From: Idiomarina abyssalis
GTDB taxonomy: Bacteria > Pseudomonadota > Gammaproteobacteria > Enterobacterales > Alteromonadaceae
Direction of reading: 5' to 3'
Assembly (NCBI RefSeq): GCF_900116625.1
Contig: NZ_FPBE01000001.1
Coordinates: 186,001-250,000, forward strand
Length of the DNA stretch: 64,000 nucleotides
Positions 51,219 through 60,209 of the stretch are shown piece by piece. Both the position numbers and the translations under genes were made by a program. Positions within the stretch are counted from its first letter, which is position 1, and each line of letters opens with the position of its first letter. The notes beneath the pieces were generated by a model, which saw only the letters and a list, made by a program, of their open reading frames with translations, was not told the origin of the DNA and did no database searches.

Positions 51219-51883
51219 CAAGGAAGGCCTTCACCGTTGCTATGGAAAAACTGACCTGTGGTATCCAAACTTAGTTCATCAATACGTTGAATTAAGCGCT
51301 CTGCTGCGGTTTCAGCCGGAATATCGCCAGCATGATTCACCATATCGGTTTGTACGAAGCCTGGGTGCAGCAAAACAACAGAAATCCCTTGATCTTTTAA
51401 GTCCAGTGACAAGGATTTTCCCGCCGCATTCAATGCTGCTTTTGACATACGGTAACCATAGCGACTGCCGGAACCATTATCGGCAATAGACCCCATTCGG
51501 CTGGTAATCATTGCTACTTTGCTGCCTTCTTTTAAATTGGGCAGTAGAGCTTCAGTGACACGCAGAGGTGCCAGAGCGTTCACCTCAAATTGGGCGCGAA
51601 TATTACCAGCGTCAAGTTCTCCTAGTACGTCTTTGTGCAGCAAGCCTGCGTTATTCACCAGTATATCGATCTTTTTATCGCCTAAAGTTTCAGAAAGGCG
51701 AAGAAGGTCCGATGCTTTAGTCACATCTATGCCTTCAACAATATCGACATCCAGTTCCGTTAGTTGTTTTGAATTGTTACGACAAACCGCAGCAACTTTA
51801 TAGCCCTTTTGGGCATATTGGCGTGCAAACTCGTAACCTATACCGCGGTTTGCTCCGGTAATCAGAACTTCTTTTTGACTCAT
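51215..51883 (-). CDS. Short-chain dehydrogenase/reductase (C-factor/CsgA-like)
   Basis: From ATG 51883 (GGAG six bases upstream) 222 residues with the SDR signatures: the NAD(P)-binding TGANRGIGYE (about 9-18), NNAG (near 80), and the catalytic Ser plus YxxxK in SRMGSI...RYGYRMSKAAL (near 130-150). It belongs to the short 'C-factor-like' classical SDRs; the substrate is unknown. It lies 24 bases behind fumC, in one transcript. A start at 51895 would add four residues and separate the gene from its ribosome binding site. Confidence 0.85.
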   Translation of the reverse strand: MSQKEVLITGANRGIGYEFARQYAQKGYKVAAVCRNNSKQLTELDVDIVEGIDVTKASDLLRLSETLGDKKIDILVNNAGLLHKDVLGELDAGNIRAQFEVNALAPLRVTEALLPNLKEGSKVAMITSRMGSIADNGSGSRYGYRMSKAALNAAGKSLSLDLKDQGISVVLLHPGFVQTDMVNHAGDIPAETAAERLIQRIDELSLDTTGQFFHSNGEGLPW

Positions 51884-51907
51884 TTTGTACTCCACATATT
51901 AACTGCG

Positions 51908-53290
51908 TTACTCGTTAACGCCGCCTTCGGTTAGTTTTTTAGGGTCCAGTAACTGTTCAAGTTTATCCCGACCTAAGTCTGTCATTTCGTCCGCAACGTC
52001 AATAATCGCGCGCCCATCTTTATAAGCCGTTTTGGCTATTTCAGCGGCTTTATTGTAGCCAATAACCGGGTTAAGAGCGGTAACCAGAATGGGGTTTTTA
52101 GACAGTGCCTGCTCGAGACGCTTTTCATTAACTTCAAAATCAGCAATGGCTTTACTGGCCAGGGCGTTGCAACTGTTGCTCAGTAAATCAATGGACTGGA
52201 GTAAATTGTAACCAATAACCGGCAGCATTACGTTTAACTGAAAGTTTCCTTGCTGAGCCGCTGTTGTCACTGTTGTGTGATTGCCATTAACCTGAGCTGC
52301 AACCATTGCCACTGCTTCGGGTATTACCGGGTTCACTTTACCCGGCATAATACTGCTTCCGGGCTGTAATGCGGTGAGCTGAATTTCGCCTAATCCGGCC
52401 AGTGGTCCGCTGTTCATCCAGCGCAAGTCGTTACTGATTTTAAGTAGCGTTGTCGCCAGTGTATTCAGTTGGGCCGAAAGCTGTAAATTGACTTCCTGCC
52501 CCGCAATACCGGTAAAAGGGTTAGCCGAAGGCTTGAATTGACTGCCACTTACCTGGGTTAGTGCGTCGGCAAATTCGGCGGCAAATTCTTTAGGCGCATT
52601 GATACCTGTACCTATGGCTGTTCCACCTTGAGGAAGGATACGACTGCGTTGCAGTAATTGCGGAAGCTGCTCGGTTGTGACTTCCAGTTGGCCCGCCCAG
52701 GCTTCTAATTCTTGCGCCATGGTCATAGGCATGGCATCCATCAAATGCGTTCTGCCTGTCTTTACAACATCCCGTAATTCAATGGATTTGCTTCTGATGG
52801 TGTCAACTAACTGCTTTAATGCCGGCTCTAACTGTTTTTCGACCGCCAGAACACTAGCAATTTGAATGGCAGTAGGAATAACATCGTTACTCGACTGACT
52901 TTGATTGACGTGGTCGTTGGGGTGAATGTCCAGCCCTTGCTGCTTTGCTAAATTTGCAATGACTTCATTGGCATTCATGTTAGAGCTTGTGCCGGAGCCT
53001 GTTTGGAATACATCAACCGGAAAGTGTTCGAGATGTTTCCCATCAATGATTTCCTGAGCGGCTTTCTCAATAGCGTCGGCATGTTTTTGGTCTAACTGCC
53101 CGATTTTAGCGTTAGCCCTTGCCGCACTGGCTTTTACCATTGCTATGGCTTGTATCATCTTAGCCGGCAGAGTGAGCCCACTAATGGAAAAGTTATCAAC
53201 TGCGCGCTGAGTTTGCGCGGCGTAAAGTGCATTTTGGGGGACTTTGATTTCGCCCATGCTGTCTTTCTCTGTGCGATAATCCTGGCTCAT
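51908..53290 (-). CDS. fumC: Class II fumarate hydratase
   Basis: Fumarate to malate in the TCA cycle; the iron-free, oxidant-resistant type. From ATG 53290 it has 460 residues (E. coli 467), with the conserved TGSGTSSNMNANEVIAN segment (near 98), GRTHLMDAMPMTMAQE, and the signature loop GSSIMPGKVNP (about 315) with the catalytic Ser. AGGAGGG lies six bases upstream of 53290; the in-frame start at 53308 would add six residues. A divergent accessory operon begins 161 bases away. Confidence 0.97.
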   Translation of the reverse strand: MSQDYRTEKDSMGEIKVPQNALYAAQTQRAVDNFSISGLTLPAKMIQAIAMVKASAARANAKIGQLDQKHADAIEKAAQEIIDGKHLEHFPVDVFQTGSGTSSNMNANEVIANLAKQQGLDIHPNDHVNQSQSSNDVIPTAIQIASVLAVEKQLEPALKQLVDTIRSKSIELRDVVKTGRTHLMDAMPMTMAQELEAWAGQLEVTTEQLPQLLQRSRILPQGGTAIGTGINAPKEFAAEFADALTQVSGSQFKPSANPFTGIAGQEVNLQLSAQLNTLATTLLKISNDLRWMNSGPLAGLGEIQLTALQPGSSIMPGKVNPVIPEAVAMVAAQVNGNHTTVTTAAQQGNFQLNVMLPVIGYNLLQSIDLLSNSCNALASKAIADFEVNEKRLEQALSKNPILVTALNPVIGYNKAAEIAKTAYKDGRAIIDVADEMTDLGRDKLEQLLDPKKLTEGGVNE

Positions 53291-53451
53291 GAGTATCCCT
53301 CCTGTCATCGAGCTTACGAGTAAAAGCGTCTATGCCTAACCTACCAAAAATGAACCATAGTGGATCATTAGTACGTACTCCAATCATAGCGCAGTTTGTT
53401 TTTTTCGGTTACGTTACAGTTGAACGTATTAAGTTATTGTCGGGGGTTGGT

Positions 53452-54108
53452 GTGAAGCATGTAATTGCTGCTTTTTTATTGACGGTTTTAAGTGTCCAGT
53501 ATGTGTCTGCCGAGACTTTAAAAGTGAAATTGGTTGATGCAAAGGGTCAGCCGTTAGTTAATGCCGCGCTATTAATTGATAGCCAAAAAGATAAGTTTAA
53601 TGAAAATAATGAAGCGATTGTTGATCAGGTGGATAAACAGTTTACTCCCACCGTCAGTGCTGTAAAAAGGGGCACGGATGTTGTATTCCCTAACAGCGAT
53701 AATATTCGACACCACGTGTATTCGTTTTCTGAAGCTAAGAATTTTGAGTTAAAACTGTATTCAGACAAAGAGCAGCCAAGCGTTAACTTTGATAAAGAAG
53801 GTATTGTGACTCTGGGTTGTAATATCCATGATCAGATGATTGCTTACGTTCTGGTAAGTAATGACTATGACGTCGTTGTGACCGATGAGCAAGGTCTGGC
53901 TGAGCTTAACCTCTCTGAAGGTGAGAGTCTGGAAGAGGTGAGGGTATGGCATTACTGGATGGGCGATGATTTATCTCAAGCTCAGAACATTGCATTAGCG
54001 GCTAATGGAGAGGAGCTCACCGGACAAGTTCGGGTATCTGCGCCTCAGCAGGAAGAAAAAGAGCCTTCTCGTTTAGAACAGCGATTTAACCGTAAAGGGA
54101 ACCAATGA
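53452..54108 (+). CDS. Secreted cupredoxin-like protein ('methylamine utilization'-type)
   Basis: From GTG 53452, with GGGGG five bases upstream, the product is 218 residues: a signal peptide (KHVIAAFLLTVLSVQYVSA), then a beta-rich domain starting ETLKVKLVDAKGQPLVNAALLI. Candidate type-1 copper ligands are present: His87/His88 (NIRHHVYSF) and the cluster Cys123, His126, Met129 (GCNIHDQMIAYV). Homologues are often labelled methylamine utilization protein, but no methylamine genes are near. It is probably a periplasmic electron-transfer or redox-sensing protein. The frame is open back to 53332, but those codons would hide the signal peptide. Its stop overlaps the GGDEF-EAL gene (ATGA). Confidence 0.75.
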   Translation: MKHVIAAFLLTVLSVQYVSAETLKVKLVDAKGQPLVNAALLIDSQKDKFNENNEAIVDQVDKQFTPTVSAVKRGTDVVFPNSDNIRHHVYSFSEAKNFELKLYSDKEQPSVNFDKEGIVTLGCNIHDQMIAYVLVSNDYDVVVTDEQGLAELNLSEGESLEEVRVWHYWMGDDLSQAQNIALAANGEELTGQVRVSAPQQEEKEPSRLEQRFNRKGNQ

Positions 54109-56393
54109 TCACACGGTTTAGAACTCGCTTAATTATTATTCTTGCCGGTTTGGTAGCCGGCGCTTTATTGGTTGCCTTAGCAGCGGTGTGGGTTGCAACG
54201 GAGAACCAGCTGGAACGCTCAATTGAAAGAGAGCTGAGTGTCAGTGAAAAGGTATTCCGCGAACTGCTCGATAGCCGTAGCACTCAGCTACTTCAGGCAG
54301 CTGAAGTTCTTACCGATGATTTTGGATTCAAGCGGGCGGTATCCTCTAAAGACCGAGAGACCATTATTTCGGCGTTAGTGAACCACGGTGAACGGATAGA
54401 AGCCGAATTAATGGTACTGCAAACACCCGACGGGAAAGAAATTGCTTCTTCACATGCTTTTGATGAATTGCGTATTAATCCTCGTGCGGCCGGTTCAAAC
54501 CGAGAGCTAGCCGTGGTGGAAGACGAGCTCTTTCAGTTAGTCACCGTACCGGTTAATGCGCCTAATTTAATTGCGTGGGCAACGCTTGGCTTTGAAGTCG
54601 ATTCTGAATTGGCTGAGGAGTTAAAAAGTCTGGCTAATGCTGATATCAGTTTGTGGCTGGAGAGCTCTAACGATGTTCTCGCCTCAAGCTTATCGGATTC
54701 ACACGTTTCCTCTTTATCGGAGACCTTGACTCAAAGTAACGGAATTTTGGATACCTGGTTACTAAACAATGATTTTGCCGGTAATGAAGTCATCCTTAAT
54801 CTTGACTCGGGCGACGCTGTTCATGTTGTGCTGACGACATCTCTGACTGCCGCAACCGAGGAGTTTACACGGCTGCGTTGGCAGATTGTTTTAATTGCCA
54901 TTGCCGCTTTGGTTGTCGCTATGTTGTTAGCTGTCATTATTGCGCGCGGCGTGTCACGCCCATTGCAGCAGTTGTCAGGAGCCGCGAAGAAACTGCAGCA
55001 AGGCAACTACAGTGAAACGAATTTGTCATTAAATGATGATGAGTTCGGTAAGTTGGCTGACACTTTTGGGAGCATGCGAAAGGCTATTTCTGAGCGTGAA
55101 CAGCGTATTTCTTATCAGGCATCTCATGATCATCTAACCAACTTACCTAACCGACGGTTTTTCCGAAAAGAGTTGGAGAAGTTGCTACATGCGAATAACA
55201 GTGGTTGTCTATTATTATTAAATATTCGGCAGTTCCGTGTTTTGAATGACAGTGTTGGCCAGGAAATTGGCGATGATATTTTGCGGCAACTGTCAGACCG
55301 TTTACGGCAGTGCTGCGCAAATTCAACCTTGTTAGCGAGAGTCGGTGGTGATGAGTTTGCTATTTTGTACTCTTTCGAACAATTAGCATTTGAACTAAAC
55401 CGCAGCGTAAATCAATTAGAGGCGTTTCTTAAATCGCCGTTTAAAGTAGGGGACAGTGACTATCGTCTGGCTTTTAATTTAGGCGTTGTTTGTTTCCCCG
55501 AACAAGGCGCAGAGGTTGATTTATTGATTCGGCGCGCGCAGGTCAGTGTGCAGCAGGCCAAACTTCAGCAGAGCTTCTACGTAGAGTATCAGCAAGGGCT
55601 GGATGAACAGCACATGAGGCGCCTGCAAATTATTGAGTCGTTAAAAGACGCCGTAAAAGATGAAGAGCTGCATCTGGTGTTACAGCCTAAAATTCAGTGT
55701 CAGACCGGTGCAGTCATGGGTGCTGAAGTGCTTTTAAGGTGGCAGAGTGCGAAGCTGGGCTTTGTTGGTCCTGATGAGTTTATTCCTTTGGCAGAGCAGT
55801 CGGGAGCTATTACCGATTTAACAGACTGGGTCTGCAGGCAGTCTGTTGAGCTGCTCCGTAACTGGGAACAGCAAGGAAAAACTCTCAAGCTGAGTATTAA
55901 TTTATCGACGGTTGACCTGTTAAGTGACGCCTTACCCTTATTGTTTGAACAACTGATAAAAGGTTTCCCTCAGTTACCGCAGCGCCTGGTTCTGGAAGTG
56001 ACGGAAAGTGCCGTTATGCAGGACCCTGAAAAAGCGATTGCCCGGCTGGAAACCCTCAAGCGCCTCGGCTTTTCTATTTCTATTGATGATTATGGCACCG
56101 GACATTCATCCCTGGCACAGTTACGTAGACTGCCTGTCGAAGAACTTAAAGTTGACAGGGCGTTTGTGCAGTATTTGAGTGAAGAGGCTATGGATGAATC
56201 CATTGTCCGTTCAACGATTCAGCTAGCCCATGAATTGGGTCTTCGAGTGGTTGCAGAAGGTGTTGAAGATGAAGCCAGTTGGAAGGTACTGCAATCGCTG
56301 CAGTGCGATGAATTGCAAGGCTACTATTTTAGCAAACCCTTAGCTATTTCAGATTTTAAGAATTACTTAACCGACCATGAGTTAAAAGAATGA
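54105..56393 (+). CDS. Membrane GGDEF-EAL protein with periplasmic sensor
   Basis: 762 residues: membrane helix 1 (about 9-31), a periplasmic helical/Cache-like sensor region (about 32-255), membrane helix 2 (about 262-284), a HAMP-like linker, a GGDEF domain with intact GGDEF (414-418), and an EAL domain with EVL at 541-543 (Glu541). EAL catalytic features are present: EVTES, SIDDYGTGHSSL, LKVDRAFV, VAEGVED and QGYYFSKP. The usual RxxD inhibitory site before GGDEF is absent (ANST there). It may therefore make and break c-di-GMP; which activity dominates is open. It overlaps the genes on both sides by four bases, so all three are coupled. Confidence 0.9.
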   Translation: MITRFRTRLIIILAGLVAGALLVALAAVWVATENQLERSIERELSVSEKVFRELLDSRSTQLLQAAEVLTDDFGFKRAVSSKDRETIISALVNHGERIEAELMVLQTPDGKEIASSHAFDELRINPRAAGSNRELAVVEDELFQLVTVPVNAPNLIAWATLGFEVDSELAEELKSLANADISLWLESSNDVLASSLSDSHVSSLSETLTQSNGILDTWLLNNDFAGNEVILNLDSGDAVHVVLTTSLTAATEEFTRLRWQIVLIAIAALVVAMLLAVIIARGVSRPLQQLSGAAKKLQQGNYSETNLSLNDDEFGKLADTFGSMRKAISEREQRISYQASHDHLTNLPNRRFFRKELEKLLHANNSGCLLLLNIRQFRVLNDSVGQEIGDDILRQLSDRLRQCCANSTLLARVGGDEFAILYSFEQLAFELNRSVNQLEAFLKSPFKVGDSDYRLAFNLGVVCFPEQGAEVDLLIRRAQVSVQQAKLQQSFYVEYQQGLDEQHMRRLQIIESLKDAVKDEELHLVLQPKIQCQTGAVMGAEVLLRWQSAKLGFVGPDEFIPLAEQSGAITDLTDWVCRQSVELLRNWEQQGKTLKLSINLSTVDLLSDALPLLFEQLIKGFPQLPQRLVLEVTESAVMQDPEKAIARLETLKRLGFSISIDDYGTGHSSLAQLRRLPVEELKVDRAFVQYLSEEAMDESIVRSTIQLAHELGLRVVAEGVEDEASWKVLQSLQCDELQGYYFSKPLAISDFKNYLTDHELKE

Positions 56394-57256
56394 AAATGAA
56401 TATAAGAGATTCTTTAGTGTATGGAAGCCACTCTATTTTGGCTGGTGTTTTGCTTTTTAGCTCTGCCACGTTTGCAGATCAGGGAACAAGACTGTTAGCA
56501 ACGGGCGGTGCCAGTACGTTAGAAGGAGCAGGGGGAGGCGGTATAGTCCCCTGGGCAACGTTAAGCAGTTACGCAGGGAAAGGTCAATTTGGTGCTACGG
56601 TCAATTTAAGTGAAGTTGCTGTAGATGATTTTCGCCTAAGCGTACAGGGCGCCAGTGTCAGTTGGAATAACCGAATAGAATTGTCGTACGCGGAACAAAC
56701 ATTTGATCTGTCCACTATTGGTGGTGAGCTTAGTCAAAGTATTCTTGGTGCTAAAGTACGTTTGGCCGGCGACCTCATTTACGGCGATTTACCTCAAATC
56801 AGTGTGGGCGCGCAGCACAAAAAGAACAATGACTATGCATTGCCTTCAGCCGTTGGTTCTCAGGATGACAGCAGTGTTGACTGGTATGTCAGTGCCGCAA
56901 AAGCCTGGTTGGATGGGCCTTTTCATCGTACCTGGGTCGCAAACTTAACCTTGCGCTCAAGCAAGGCGAATCAGCTGGGTCTGCTGGGCTTTGGCGGAGA
57001 CAAAGAAAACAGCAGGGACTGGCTGACGGAAGCGTCGGTAGCGGCTTTTTTGAACCGTTATTGGGCTGTAGGTATTGAATACCGCCAGAAGCCCGATAAC
57101 CTAAACTTCGCTGAAGAGCAGGACTGGAAAGATCTTTTTGTCGCTTACTTCCCAAATAAACATGTGTCCGTTGTTGGCGCTTACACTGACTTAGGTTCAA
57201 TAGCGGGACTCGATGATCAAACCGGCTGGTATTTGTCTGTTCAGGCAGCCTTTTAA
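56390..57256 (+). CDS. DUF3034-family outer-membrane-type protein
   Basis: 288 residues with a signal peptide cleaved near the sequence ATFA/DQGTRLLATGG. The mature part consists of alternating hydrophobic beta strands (for example SVSWNNRIELSYAEQTF, YFPNKHVSVVGAYTDL) and ends in Phe (LSVQAAF), a usual BAM signal of outer-membrane barrels. The start GGASTLEGAGGGGIVPWATLSSY is typical of DUF3034. No function is established. The start overlaps the GGDEF-EAL stop. Confidence 0.75.
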   Translation: MKMNIRDSLVYGSHSILAGVLLFSSATFADQGTRLLATGGASTLEGAGGGGIVPWATLSSYAGKGQFGATVNLSEVAVDDFRLSVQGASVSWNNRIELSYAEQTFDLSTIGGELSQSILGAKVRLAGDLIYGDLPQISVGAQHKKNNDYALPSAVGSQDDSSVDWYVSAAKAWLDGPFHRTWVANLTLRSSKANQLGLLGFGGDKENSRDWLTEASVAAFLNRYWAVGIEYRQKPDNLNFAEEQDWKDLFVAYFPNKHVSVVGAYTDLGSIAGLDDQTGWYLSVQAAF

Positions 57257-57265
57257 GGAGAAATT

Positions 57266-57673
57266 ATGAGAATAGGTGTGTTACTGGCGGTGCTATTGTT
57301 TACTCCGCTATCAATTGCTCAGAACTTGTACCAGCAGCTGGGAGAGAAAGAGGGTATTGAAACCGTTGTCGAAGAAATGCTGTACAGAGTGGGTGGTGAT
57401 GACCGTATAGCCCATCATTTTACTGATGTGGACATTATGCGGGTGCATAAACTGATTAGTGAACAAATATGTGATGTTAGTGGTGGTCCATGTGACTACA
57501 GCGGAGATGATATGAAAACTTCGCATCGCAACATGGGCGTTACTAACGCGGACTTCAATGCACTGGTGGAGCACCTAATAGCGGCGATGGAAAAGCATGA
57601 TATACCGGTTTCGGCTCAGAATCAGTTATTAGGTTTGCTGGCGCCTATGCATGGCGATATTGTAGAAAACTAA
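57266..57673 (+). CDS. Secreted group 1 truncated hemoglobin
   Basis: 135 residues: a signal peptide (RIGVLLAVLLFTPLSIA) followed by a 2-on-2 globin of group 1 type. Visible marks are NLYQQLGEKEGIETVVEEMLYRV with Tyr40 at the B10 position, the GGPCDYSGDDM block, and His87 (SHRNMGVTNADF) as the proximal heme ligand. Two cysteines (69, 76) could form a disulphide in the periplasm. Truncated hemoglobins bind O2 and NO; most are cytoplasmic, so the export signal is notable. An AAGGAG ribosome binding site precedes the ATG, nine bases behind the DUF3034 stop. Confidence 0.85.
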   Translation: MRIGVLLAVLLFTPLSIAQNLYQQLGEKEGIETVVEEMLYRVGGDDRIAHHFTDVDIMRVHKLISEQICDVSGGPCDYSGDDMKTSHRNMGVTNADFNALVEHLIAAMEKHDIPVSAQNQLLGLLAPMHGDIVEN

Positions 57674-57724
57674 AGGTACCGGGGAAAGGCTGTGGCCCGC
57701 TTTGTGCGAGCCACCAATTGCTTA

Positions 57725-58816
57725 TTAAACGTTAAAACGGAAGTGAATAACATCGCCGTCTTTAACGATGTACTCTTTTCCTTCTAAACGCCATTTACCG
57801 GCATCTTTTGCACCTTGCTCACCATTGTTAGCAATGTAGTCGTCATACCCAACGATTTCGGCACGAATAAAGCCTTTTTCAAAATCGGTGTGAATGCGTC
57901 CGGCTGCCTGAGGTGCCGTTGAGCCTACTTTCACTGTCCAGGCGCGAACTTCTTTTACGCCGGCAGTGAAGTATGTGTGCAGGTTTAATAGCTCGTAGCC
58001 ACCACGAATAACGCGGTTCAAACCTGGCTCGTCCTGACCCAGTTCACTCAAAAACTCTTCTTTGTCAGCTTCGTCCAGTTCGGCTATTTCTGATTCAATA
58101 GCAGCACACACGGGAACAACAACAGCGTTTTCGGTTGCCGCAATTTCACGTACTTTATCCAGGTGTGGGTTGTTTTCAAAACCATCTTCGTTGACGTTGG
58201 CAATGTACATTGTTGGCTTTAAAGTCAGCAGGTTGTACGAGCGAATGGTTGCACGCTCATCTTTGCTGAGCTCTACAGAGCGAGCCATTTTACCTTCATC
58301 AAGTGCCGGCTTGAGTTTCTCCAGTACCGCAATTTCTGCTTTGGCCTGTGCGTCACCACCTTTCGCTTTTTTACTCAGACGGTACAAAGACTTATCAACA
58401 GAGTCTAAGTCGGCGAGTGCCAACTCGGTGTTAATGGTGTCAATGTCATCGGCAGGGTCAATACCGCCACTGACATGCACAATATTGTCGTCTTCAAAGC
58501 AGCGCACGACATGACCAATAGCGTCGGTTTCGCGGATGTTTGCTAAAAACTGGTTACCTAAACCTTCACCTTTTGAAGCGCCTTTAACTAACCCGGCGAT
58601 ATCAACAAATTCCATGGTTGTTGGAATCACGCGCTCGGGATTGACGATAGCGGCTAATTTATCCAGGCGAGGATCAGGGACAGGAACGACACCCGTATTC
58701 GGTTCGATGGTACAGAATGGAAAGTTTGCAGCTTCAATGCCTGCTTTTGTCAGTGCGTTGAAAAGTGTGGATTTACCCACGTTTGGTAAACCAACGATAC
58801 CACATCGAAATCCCAT
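57725..58816 (-). CDS. ychF: Ribosome-binding ATPase YchF (Obg family)
   Basis: 363 residues (E. coli 363). G-domain with [15 protein letters not shown] (8-22), the ATP-specific region NVNEDGF in place of NKxD, and a C-terminal TGS domain with [14 protein letters not shown] and the ending DVIHFRFNV. It hydrolyses ATP and binds the ribosome; linked to oxidative-stress response. Six bases behind pth; convergent with the hemoglobin gene. Confidence 0.98.
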   Translation of the reverse strand: MGFRCGIVGLPNVGKSTLFNALTKAGIEAANFPFCTIEPNTGVVPVPDPRLDKLAAIVNPERVIPTTMEFVDIAGLVKGASKGEGLGNQFLANIRETDAIGHVVRCFEDDNIVHVSGGIDPADDIDTINTELALADLDSVDKSLYRLSKKAKGGDAQAKAEIAVLEKLKPALDEGKMARSVELSKDERATIRSYNLLTLKPTMYIANVNEDGFENNPHLDKVREIAATENAVVVPVCAAIESEIAELDEADKEEFLSELGQDEPGLNRVIRGGYELLNLHTYFTAGVKEVRAWTVKVGSTAPQAAGRIHTDFEKGFIRAEIVGYDDYIANNGEQGAKDAGKWRLEGKEYIVKDGDVIHFRFNV

Positions 58817-58822
58817 GAGAAT

Positions 58823-59419
58823 TCAGCCTTTCTGTTCAGGGCGGTAGCTGTGCAGACGCTGCAGTGCAGGTCCCCAGCCGTCCACCATTAATGTGTCGAT
58901 ACTGCGGCTGGCTTCATCGATACAATCATCGATAAGCCGCTGTTCATTTGCTGAGGCTTTGCCTAAAACAAAGCCTGTTACTTTCGTTTTATCGCCCGGG
59001 TGGCCAATACCAATGCGCAGTCGCATAAAGTCCTGGCTACCTGTCTGGGCAATAATATCTTTAATTCCGTTGTGCCCGCCGGCACCTCCACCTTTCTTAA
59101 ACTTTGCAACGCCAGGGGGTAAGTCGAGCTCATCGTATGCCACTAAAATTTGGCTAGCCGGTATTTTATAAAAGTTAGCCAGCGCCGCTACAGAGAAACC
59201 ACTGCGGTTCATAAAGTTTTGTGGCAGTACAATGCGAAGATCATGAGCGCCTTGTTGCCAGCGTCCAATCAGGGCTTTGCTTTTTGTATCAGGGGAAAGT
59301 GTAATTGCGTGGCGTCTGCAGAAGTCTTCGACTAACCAGAAACCAGCGTTGTGGCGAGTTCGTTCATACTCGGGGCCCGGATTTCCCAGGCCCACAAGCA
59401 GTTTTACTTCAGTTCCCAT
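58823..59419 (-). CDS. pth: Peptidyl-tRNA hydrolase
   Basis: Recycles peptidyl-tRNAs released from stalled ribosomes. 198 residues, with LLVGLGNPGPEYERTRHNAGFW (catalytic His near 24), PQNFMNRSG, the catalytic Asp in YDELDLPPG, and GGAGGHNGIKDI. Located between rplY and ychF as in E. coli and many relatives. Confidence 0.98.
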   Translation of the reverse strand: MGTEVKLLVGLGNPGPEYERTRHNAGFWLVEDFCRRHAITLSPDTKSKALIGRWQQGAHDLRIVLPQNFMNRSGFSVAALANFYKIPASQILVAYDELDLPPGVAKFKKGGGAGGHNGIKDIIAQTGSQDFMRLRIGIGHPGDKTKVTGFVLGKASANEQRLIDDCIDEASRSIDTLMVDGWGPALQRLHSYRPEQKG

Positions 59420-59433
59420 AACAGGAGACTGAC

Positions 59434-60102
59434 TTACTCTTCGTCAGCGTCGTCTTTGCTGTTTTCAGCAGGAACGTCGCCAGGTGCTACTGTATCTTCT
59501 TCGGTCTCTTCTTTCTCGACACGAGGAGCAGTAATAGATACAACCGCCTGGTCGTGATCATCACCTTTAGTCAGTTCAACTAACTCAACGCCTTTAGGCA
59601 GTTTTAAGTCAGTCAGGTGAATGGTGTCACCAATGCTGAGTTCAGCAATATCAACTTCCAGGTACTCTGGTAAGTCTTTCGGCAATACAGTGATTTCCAC
59701 ATCGTTGACGTGGTGAACAACAACACCGCCTTCTTCTTTAACACCCTTAGCAGTTGTTTCGTTTAAGAAATGCAGAGGTAAGTTAGTGTGAAGTTTGTGG
59801 CCTTTCTCAACGCGCTGGAAATCCAGGTGAGTCAATTTTGGCTTGTACGGGTGACGCTGCATGTCTTTAAGGATTGCCTGATGCTTCTTGCCATCAAACT
59901 CCAGCGTCAAAATGTGCGAATAAAAGGCTTCGAAGTCAGCCATGTTATTCACTTTGTTGTGGTCCAGTTCTAATGCTACTGGCTCACCTTTACCACCATA
60001 TAAAATTGCTGGTACTTTGTCCGCGTGACGCAGGCGGCGGCTCGCACCTTTCCCCTTGTCCGTACGGACGGTAGCTTTGATATTAAAATCTAATTCAGCC
60101 AT
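59434..60102 (-). CDS. rplY: 50S ribosomal protein L25 (general stress protein Ctc type)
   Basis: 5S rRNA-binding protein. From ATG 60102 it has 222 residues: the L25 domain (1-95, AELDFNIKATVRTDKGKGASRRLR start) plus a C-terminal TL5/CTC beta domain (about 100-185) and an acidic tail. The long form is usual outside the enterics, where L25 has only about 94 residues. A GAGAGG ribosome binding site precedes 60102; the in-frame start at 60117 lacks one. It has its own promoter and a structured leader. Confidence 0.96.
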   Translation of the reverse strand: MAELDFNIKATVRTDKGKGASRRLRHADKVPAILYGGKGEPVALELDHNKVNNMADFEAFYSHILTLEFDGKKHQAILKDMQRHPYKPKLTHLDFQRVEKGHKLHTNLPLHFLNETTAKGVKEEGGVVVHHVNDVEITVLPKDLPEYLEVDIAELSIGDTIHLTDLKLPKGVELVELTKGDDHDQAVVSITAPRVEKEETEEDTVAPGDVPAENSKDDADEE

Positions 60103-60136
60103 GATTTGGCCTCTCAATGTTTAAAGTTTTTTATTT

Positions 60137-60201
60137 GTCAGCACTCGCGACCAAGAGCTGACCCAGAAACTTAGAAACCGACAACGTGGCCGGTTTCTAA
60201 G
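60137..60201 (-). promoter_or_regulatory. rplY leader with two stem-loops (candidate L25 autoregulation)
   Basis: Within the roughly 100-base leader, CTTAGAAACCG (60201-60191 on the minus strand) pairs with CGGTTTCTAAG (60180-60170) in an 11-bp perfect stem at the very 5' end. A second stem pairs GTCAG and CTC (60162-60158, 60157-60155 region) with GAG and CTGAC (60137-60146 region). No T tract follows the second stem, so translational rather than termination control is more likely. Confidence 0.5.
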
Positions 60202-60209
60202 GGCGCGCA

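Noticed and set aside
53332-53451. Upstream extension of the cupredoxin gene
   Set aside because: Forty extra residues would bury the signal peptide; GTG 53452 has a ribosome binding site and gives a standard secretory N-terminus.
57674-57724. Terminator between the globin gene and ychF
   Set aside because: Only a 5-bp GTGGC/GCCAC pairing without a T tract is visible, too weak to call.
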